Part shown: positions 9,339 to 12,215 of the stretch, piece by piece
Position numbering within the stretch: the first letter of the stretch is position 1
How the letters are laid out: each line of letters begins with the position of its first letter
Assembly (NCBI GenBank): GCA_023386765.1
Contig: JAEWJD010000363.1
Coordinates: 1 to 12,215, forward strand
DNA from: Pseudomonadota bacterium
Lineage (GTDB): Bacteria > Pseudomonadota > Gammaproteobacteria > Burkholderiales > Burkholderiaceae_B
Reading direction: 5' to 3'
DNA: 12,215 nucleotides
Program-made: the position numbers and the translations under genes
Notes under the pieces: model-generated
What the model saw: the letters and a program-made list of their open reading frames with translations, nothing else
Told to the model about the DNA's origin: nothing
Databases searched by the model: none

Positions 9339-10063
9339 AAATCAACATTCTGGTTCTGGCAGCCAGCCCATCCAAGCCCGGATCTGAAGCAGTTGTCTAC
9401 CCGACGTGCCTGGCTGAATTCAATGGTGTTTCGATTCTCGAAACCATTGTCAACAATTCGTTGAGCGTCACTGGTGCGCAATACACGTTCGCGATTTTGC
9501 AAAAAGATGCTCAGCACCATCACTTGGACAACGTGATTCGTCTGCTGGCTCCGCAGGCAAAGGTCGTGCAGGTGCCTGAGTCCACCCAAGGCTCCGCATG
9601 CACCGCTTTGCTTGGCGCGTGTGAGCTTGATCAGGATGCGGCACTGCTAATTATCAGTGCCAATGAAATTGTGGATCTGGATTTGCAGGAAGTCGTCAAC
9701 GACTTTGACCGTCGTGGCTTGCATGGTGGAACGCTGACGTTTCGTTCCGTACATCCGCGTTACTCCTATGTTCGAGTGGACGAACAGGGGTTGGTCACTG
9801 AAGTATCGCAGCAGAACCCGATCAGTCAGCACGCCACCGCCGGTGTTTTCTGGTTCCGCCGCACAGGGGACTTCGTGGAGGGGGCCAAGGCGATCATCCG
9901 TAAGAATGTTGTCGTGCGTGATAACTTTTTTGTCGCTCTGACGCTCAATGAGTTGATTCTCAAGCAGCAGTCCGTGGGAGTCTACAAACTGGACAATAAC
10001 AAGTATGTGCCATTGAAGACGGAACGGCAGATTGAGCAGTTTCAAGAGGGGGCCTTCACGTGA
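9335..10063 (+). CDS. Degenerate nucleotidyltransferase-like paralogue
   Basis: A 242-residue protein that aligns almost without gaps over its first 215 or so residues with the BcbE-type enzyme two genes upstream. Shared stretches include VAxxxNELI and ATxGVxxFxRxGDFV, with I163-S164, A167-T168 and G170 at identical positions. The catalytic positions differ, however: the GAGSRF loop reads SPSKPG, the PKPLI Lys is T24, the metal Asp D110 is N110 in SANEIVD, K160 is Q160, and the GLGTP segment is lost. It is therefore probably not an active nucleotidyltransferase. It may bind the product, regulate its partner by forming a heteromer, or have a new reaction. AGGTGA lies 5 bases before the ATG. 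Conservation of the fold and an intact frame inside the operon argue against a decaying pseudogene. Confidence 0.8.
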   Translation: MKINILVLAASPSKPGSEAVVYPTCLAEFNGVSILETIVNNSLSVTGAQYTFAILQKDAQHHHLDNVIRLLAPQAKVVQVPESTQGSACTALLGACELDQDAALLIISANEIVDLDLQEVVNDFDRRGLHGGTLTFRSVHPRYSYVRVDEQGLVTEVSQQNPISQHATAGVFWFRRTGDFVEGAKAIIRKNVVVRDNFFVALTLNELILKQQSVGVYKLDNNKYVPLKTERQIEQFQEGAFT

Positions 10064-10383
10064 ATCATGCCAATTTGAAAGACATGGTGAAGGGGTGGTT
10101 CGTGGGTGGCTTTACGCCCACTGCACTGGATACTCAGGCCTGCGAGGTGGCTGTCAAGCAGTATCGCAGTGGCGACTACGAGGGGCGCCATTATCACAAG
10201 ATCGCCACTGAAGTGACGCTTATCCTGTCGGGCCGGGTTCGCATGGCAGGGAAGGAATGGGGAGAGGGGGACATCATTGTTCTCAGCCCTGGTGAGGTCA
10301 CTGACTTTGAGGCCCTGACCGATGCTGTCAATGTTGTGGTGAAGGTGCCGGGTGCCTTGAACGACAAGTTCATTGTCGATTGA
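10060..10383 (+). CDS. Small single-domain cupin
   Basis: A 107-residue protein with one cupin barrel. Motif 1 is clear: G38-DYEGRHYHKIATE with H44, H46 and E51, ending at G58. Motif 2 is present as GDIIVLSPGEVTDFEA, but the His expected as fourth metal ligand is replaced, with D82 nearest. It may be a metal-binding sugar or polyol-phosphate epimerase/isomerase, or a small binding protein; cupins are too varied to say. The start is a GTG that overlaps the stop of the preceding gene (GTGA), backed by GAGGGGG about 7 bases upstream. It is the last gene of the operon; the next gene starts 100 bases later from its own promoter. No clear terminator follows. Confidence 0.8.
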   Translation: MNHANLKDMVKGWFVGGFTPTALDTQACEVAVKQYRSGDYEGRHYHKIATEVTLILSGRVRMAGKEWGEGDIIVLSPGEVTDFEALTDAVNVVVKVPGALNDKFIVD

Positions 10384-10425
10384 CCTGCGTTTCCTCTACG
10401 GGAGGGCGGACAAGTCCCTTCGGGG

Positions 10426-10455
10426 TTGGCTGTGGACGGTCAGCCCTGCTATAAC
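10426..10455 (+). promoter_or_regulatory. Predicted sigma-70 promoter for the lipoprotein gene
   Basis: TTGGCT (10426-10431) and TATAAC (10450-10455) are 18 bases apart. The -10 matches at 5 of 6 positions, the -35 at 3 of 6. Transcription would start near 10462, leaving a short leader that contains AGAGGA just before the ATG at 10485. It separates the lipoprotein from the glycan operon as a transcription unit. Confidence 0.5.
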
Positions 10456-10484
10456 CGGAGCTTGACCCTGGTGTAGAGGAAGTG

Positions 10485-10763
10485 ATGGGAATGCTCAAGA
10501 GAACCTTGGGTCGCTGTGCCGGCCTCGTGATGCTCGCGGCAGTATTGGGTGGTTGTGCGTCGGATGGCCAAGGCAGCAGTGGGTTGCGCAGTCTATTACC
10601 CGGTTTTCTAGGTGGAAGTAGCGACGACGATTGCGTCAGCAATCGCAAGGCTTGTCTGTATGACGGGGCCTATGAGCCGGGCGAGCGGCAGTATGCCGAA
10701 GACGAGGCGCGCCGCCTGAACCAGGCTGAGCTGGCCCGCTTGCGCCGGGCGAGCATCCGCTGA
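10485..10763 (+). CDS. Small predicted outer-membrane lipoprotein
   Basis: A 92-residue protein with a type II signal peptide: a basic start (KRTLGR), a hydrophobic stretch (LVMLAAVLGG) and the lipobox LGGC-A, with Cys at residue 24. Ser and Asp follow the Cys, and the Asp is not at +2, so sorting to the outer membrane is expected. The mature part of about 69 residues is Gly/Ser-rich, then contains a CVSNRKACLY pair of cysteines that could form a disulfide, and ends in a charged helix. AGAGGA lies 4 bases before the ATG at 10485; a GTG at 10482 directly in front would add one residue. I do not recognise a named family. A GC-rich hairpin follows the stop. Confidence 0.75.
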   Translation: MGMLKRTLGRCAGLVMLAAVLGGCASDGQGSSGLRSLLPGFLGGSSDDDCVSNRKACLYDGAYEPGERQYAEDEARRLNQAELARLRRASIR

Positions 10764-10771
10764 CGGCCGTT

Positions 10772-10790
10772 GCGCCGCGGCAGGCGGCGC
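10772..10790 (+). terminator. GC hairpin after the lipoprotein gene
   Basis: GCGCCGC, loop GGCAG, GCGGCGC forms a perfect 7-bp stem 8 bases after the lipoprotein stop. It lacks a T run, so it is at best an atypical terminator or a 3'-end barrier. Confidence 0.35.
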
Positions 10791-10814
10791 CCCGGCGGCG
10801 GCATCGCGCTTAGG

Positions 10815-10820
10815 TATGAT
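10815..10820 (+). promoter_or_regulatory. Possible -10 element for the two-helix membrane protein
   Basis: TATGAT matches the -10 consensus at 5 of 6 positions and lies 31 bases before the GTG start at 10851. The region about 17 bases upstream is GC-rich with no good -35 match, so the call rests on one hexamer. Confidence 0.25.
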
Positions 10821-10850
10821 TCGCCTAGCGCATATTCAAGGTGGCCGCCG

Positions 10851-11495
10851 GTGAATTCAAAACAATCAGAACAGAACACGCCCCGACGGGAAGGCATCGG
10901 ACGGGGTTGGGTCGTGATGCTGGCGCTCGCCGTCGTGCTGGGCAGCGTGCTGGTGGCCTGGGTGGCCGGCAGCCGGGACGGCTTGCTGCAGGAAATCAAA
11001 CTGCTGGAAGTGATGACCGCCAGCGGTACCGTGGGCGCGGTGGTGGTGGCTTTGTGGCTGTCGTCCGTGCAGGACCGCAAGGACCGGCTCAAGCAGGCCG
11101 CCGTGGCCGAGCTGTTCCAGCGCATGCTGGTGGGCAATATCCTGGCGGCCTGGAGCGATCTGCAGACCTTGCGGCTGGCATGCGCGCGTTCGGATCTGGC
11201 CGGCCTGAAGACCTATCTGCGTGGCCCGCGTGCGGGGTTCTCCTTCGACGCCCTGGATGCCCACGTGGAGAAGGCGACGGCGCTGCATCATGCCGATCTG
11301 GTGGTGGTGGCCGAGATCTACAGCCACCTGCAGGTGATCACGCATGAAGGCCGCGTCTGGCGCAGCCTGCTGGCCGGCCAGGAGGACCTCGATTCCCTGA
11401 CCCGGATTGTGGGGGCCATCGAGAAGCTGTTTGCGCTGTTCGAGGCGACGCCCTGGATCAGCACTTCCTTGCCGCGCCGCGATCCGGGACTTTGA
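10851..11495 (+). CDS. Uncharacterised inner-membrane protein with two N-terminal transmembrane helices
   Basis: A 214-residue protein of no family I recognise. A short polar, positively charged tail (NTPRREGIGR) precedes a first membrane helix at about 20-40 (GWVVMLALAVVLGSVLVAWVAG). A short loop and a second helix at about 54-74 follow (VMTASGTVGAVVVALWLSSVQ). The remaining 140 residues are soluble, mostly helical and end near the cytoplasmic face, judged by positive charges (QDRKDRLK) after helix two. The GTG at 10851 is preferred because AAGGTGG lies 6 bases upstream and a TATGAT hexamer stands before it. Starting at 10770 would add 27 residues encoded by the hairpin region behind the lipoprotein gene. 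GC is as high as in the flanks, so it belongs to the core genome side. Confidence 0.7.
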   Translation: MNSKQSEQNTPRREGIGRGWVVMLALAVVLGSVLVAWVAGSRDGLLQEIKLLEVMTASGTVGAVVVALWLSSVQDRKDRLKQAAVAELFQRMLVGNILAAWSDLQTLRLACARSDLAGLKTYLRGPRAGFSFDALDAHVEKATALHHADLVVVAEIYSHLQVITHEGRVWRSLLAGQEDLDSLTRIVGAIEKLFALFEATPWISTSLPRRDPGL

Positions 11496-11666
11496 TATAC
11501 CAAGGTATCGCCGGGGTGACCGCGCGGTCCAGGGAGCCATCCCAATGCGTGCTGGCCCGCGCAGCCTGCCCATGTGAGAATTTCGAACTGTCAGCGATGC
11601 ATGCCGTGCCGCATCGCCTGGCCCCGCCCCAGCCTGTCCGAGGACAGCGCGTCCGGGCGAGGAGGG

Positions 11667-11688
11667 GGCCTTGCTTCAGTGCAAGGCC
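11667..11688 (+). promoter_or_regulatory. Leader hairpin 1
   Basis: GGCCTTGC, loop TTCAGT, GCAAGGCC gives a perfect 8-bp stem 47 bases before the leader ATG. It forms with hairpin 2 a compact structured 5' end of the predicted Mg2+ transporter leader. Confidence 0.5.
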
Positions 11689-11701
11689 AGTGACCGTTCT
11701 C

Positions 11702-11720
11702 ACCGGCCCCGCGGGCCGGT
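11702..11720 (+). promoter_or_regulatory. Leader hairpin 2
   Basis: ACCGGCCC, loop CGC, GGGCCGGT is a perfect 8-bp GC stem with a 3-base loop. It ends 4 bases before the AGGAG ribosome-binding site (11725-11729) of the leader peptide, close enough to influence ribosome entry. Confidence 0.5.
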
Positions 11721-11735
11721 CATCAGGAGCAAGCG

Positions 11736-11840
11736 ATGGATCCCGAGCCGCCCAGGCGCCGCAGCGCGCCTGATCCCGTTCCCGCATTCCTTCCTAAAGC
11801 CATCTATCGGGCCCCGACCTTGAGGCAGCCGACGCGTTGA
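11736..11840 (+). CDS. MgtL-like proline-rich leader peptide
   Basis: A 34-codon ORF beginning MDPEPPRRRSAPDPVP, with AGGAG 6 bases before its ATG. Nine of 34 residues are proline, and acidic-proline runs occur twice (DPEPP and PDPVP). E. coli MgtL begins MEPDPTPLPRRR: the acidic-Pro alternation followed by three arginines is the same. In enterics such runs destabilise the translating ribosome when Mg2+ is low, and proline codons slow it when charged tRNA-Pro is scarce; either event refolds the leader RNA and lets transcription of mgtA proceed. The same job is inferred here. The peptide is twice as long as MgtL, and the downstream transporter is outside the window. The resemblance is by eye over about nine residues, and chance in GC-rich DNA is possible, but the ribosome-binding site, position between hairpins and lack of any larger gene support it. 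Confidence 0.5.
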   Translation: MDPEPPRRRSAPDPVPAFLPKAIYRAPTLRQPTR

Positions 11841-11845
11841 TCGCG

Positions 11846-11874
11846 CCGGGCCGCCCGGGGCCGTGTGCGCCCCG
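11846..11874 (+). promoter_or_regulatory. Mutually exclusive hairpins between leader ORFs
   Basis: Stem A is CCGGG (11846-11850) with CCCGG (11854-11858). Stem B is CGGGGC (11856-11861) with GCCCCG (11869-11874). They share bases 11856-11858 and so cannot form together. Stem B ends at the first base of the GAGGA ribosome-binding site of the next small ORF. The overlap lies just behind the leader-peptide stop codon, where a stalled or released ribosome would decide which stem folds. Confidence 0.4.
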
Positions 11875-11884
11875 AGGACGAGCC

Positions 11885-12022
11885 ATGCTGTCTGTTCTGT
11901 CTGCCTGTCGCCGCTGCCCTGGCCGCAGCCCCCCGCGTGCTGGCGCTGCCGTGCTGGCGCCTCGCGCCGTGCACGTTCCCGCGGCGCGTCCCGTGATACG
12001 CCCACGCGCGCCGGGCCACTAG
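11885..12022 (+). CDS. Possible second small leader ORF
   Basis: A 45-codon frame (MLSVLSACRRCPGRSPPR, then a proline- and arginine-rich tail) preceded by GAGGA at 11874-11878 with good spacing. It resembles no known protein. Its position, 44 bases behind the MgtL-like peptide and in the same leader, and its six or more proline codons make a regulatory ORF possible. In DNA this GC-rich, open frames of this size are common by chance, so confidence is low. Confidence 0.25.
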   Translation: MLSVLSACRRCPGRSPPRAGAAVLAPRAVHVPAARPVIRPRAPGH

Positions 12023-12119
12023 CCCATTTCCTTCCTGTTTTGTGTCTGCTGCGGCGGTGGCGGCGGTGCCTGCGTGCGCGCCGCTTCTGCCAGCAGGCGA
12101 TTTTTGATGAGGTCGCGAT

Positions 12120-12215
12120 ATGTCGCATCCCCAACGCGCCGTGCCGTCCGGCGTCTGCGCCGCCGTGCAGGCGGGTGTCTGGAGCCGCCCGCCGCGGCGC
12201 CCGTCGGGCGGCGCG
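12120..12215 (+). CDS. Partial ORF at the right edge (start of next gene or third leader ORF)
   Basis: An ATG at 12120 with TGAGG 7 bases upstream opens a frame that runs past the end of the window; 32 codons are visible, starting MSHPQRAVPSGVC. It has no recognisable motif. The visible part is rich in Arg, Pro, Gly and Ala, and its last bases form an 8-bp inverted repeat (12184-12191 with 12205-12212). It may be the start of the gene controlled by the leader, or a further short leader ORF in front of an attenuator. Confidence 0.25.
   Translation, partial: MSHPQRAVPSGVCAAVQAGVWSRPPRRPSGGA
12184..12212 (+). repeat. GC-rich inverted repeat at the right edge
   Basis: GCCGCCCG pairs with CGGGCGGC around a 13-base GC-rich loop. 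If a T run follows beyond the window, this would be an attenuator or terminator; the needed bases are not visible. Confidence 0.35.

Larger units (their letters stand above)
11496..11735. other. 240-base non-coding upstream part of a structured leader
   Basis: No gene is seen. The first 140 bases are unremarkable apart from a small ATACC/GGTAT inverted repeat next to the upstream stop. The last 70 bases carry two strong hairpins in a row and a ribosome-binding site for the small leader peptide ORF. I could not find a convincing promoter or a PhoP box in it. Confidence 0.55.

Noticed and set aside
10412..10424. CCC-TTCG-GGG mini hairpin after the cupin gene as operon terminator
   Set aside because: Only a 3-bp stem and no T run; too weak to call.
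11492..11773. 93-codon plus-strand frame before and across the MgtL-like peptide
   Set aside because: Overlaps the better-supported leader ORF in another frame, has no ribosome-binding site and includes the hairpin sequences.

Overview
The window reads as chromosomal DNA of a GC-rich betaproteobacterium, most likely Burkholderiales (an Alcaligenaceae-type genome such as Bordetella or Achromobacter would fit). This is inferred from base composition, codon use and gene families; no rRNA or marker gene is present to prove it.

Left part (1-4800, very GC-rich): a minus-strand FdhF/YdeP-type molybdopterin oxidoreductase with its own promoter. Next comes a scar in which the 3' end of a LysR-type regulator (minus strand) abuts the 3' third of an aldehyde dehydrogenase (plus strand). 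Then follow an intact iron-containing alcohol dehydrogenase and a YoaK/DUF1275 membrane protein. The aldehyde dehydrogenase and alcohol dehydrogenase were probably an oxidoreductase operon before the deletion.

Middle (4796-10383): about 730 bases without a convincing gene, whose second half is strikingly AT-rich (32% GC by hand count over 5161-5340), lead into a tight operon of six genes of lower GC than the flanks. In order they are: a large putative glycosyltransferase-like protein with SGQLR and RIRPD motifs; a BcbE-type nucleotidyltransferase; a GDPD-like TIM-barrel phosphodiesterase; a HAD phosphatase; a second nucleotidyltransferase paralogue that has lost its active-site residues; and a small cupin. 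Five junctions overlap or nearly touch, so the six are probably translated together. The set looks like a self-contained module that makes and transfers an unusual nucleotide-activated (perhaps polyol-phosphate-like) building block for a surface glycan. No export or polymerase gene is in view, and the product is unknown. This is the most likely undescribed system here.

Right part (10384-12215, GC-rich again): a small lipoprotein with its own promoter, an unrecognised protein with two N-terminal membrane segments, and then about 720 bases holding a structured leader. The leader contains a ribosome-binding site and a 34-codon proline-rich peptide beginning MDPEPPRRR. This closely resembles the MgtL leader peptide that senses low Mg2+ in enteric bacteria. 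A second small ORF and mutually exclusive hairpins follow. A Mg2+ transporter or MgtC-type gene is predicted just beyond the right edge.
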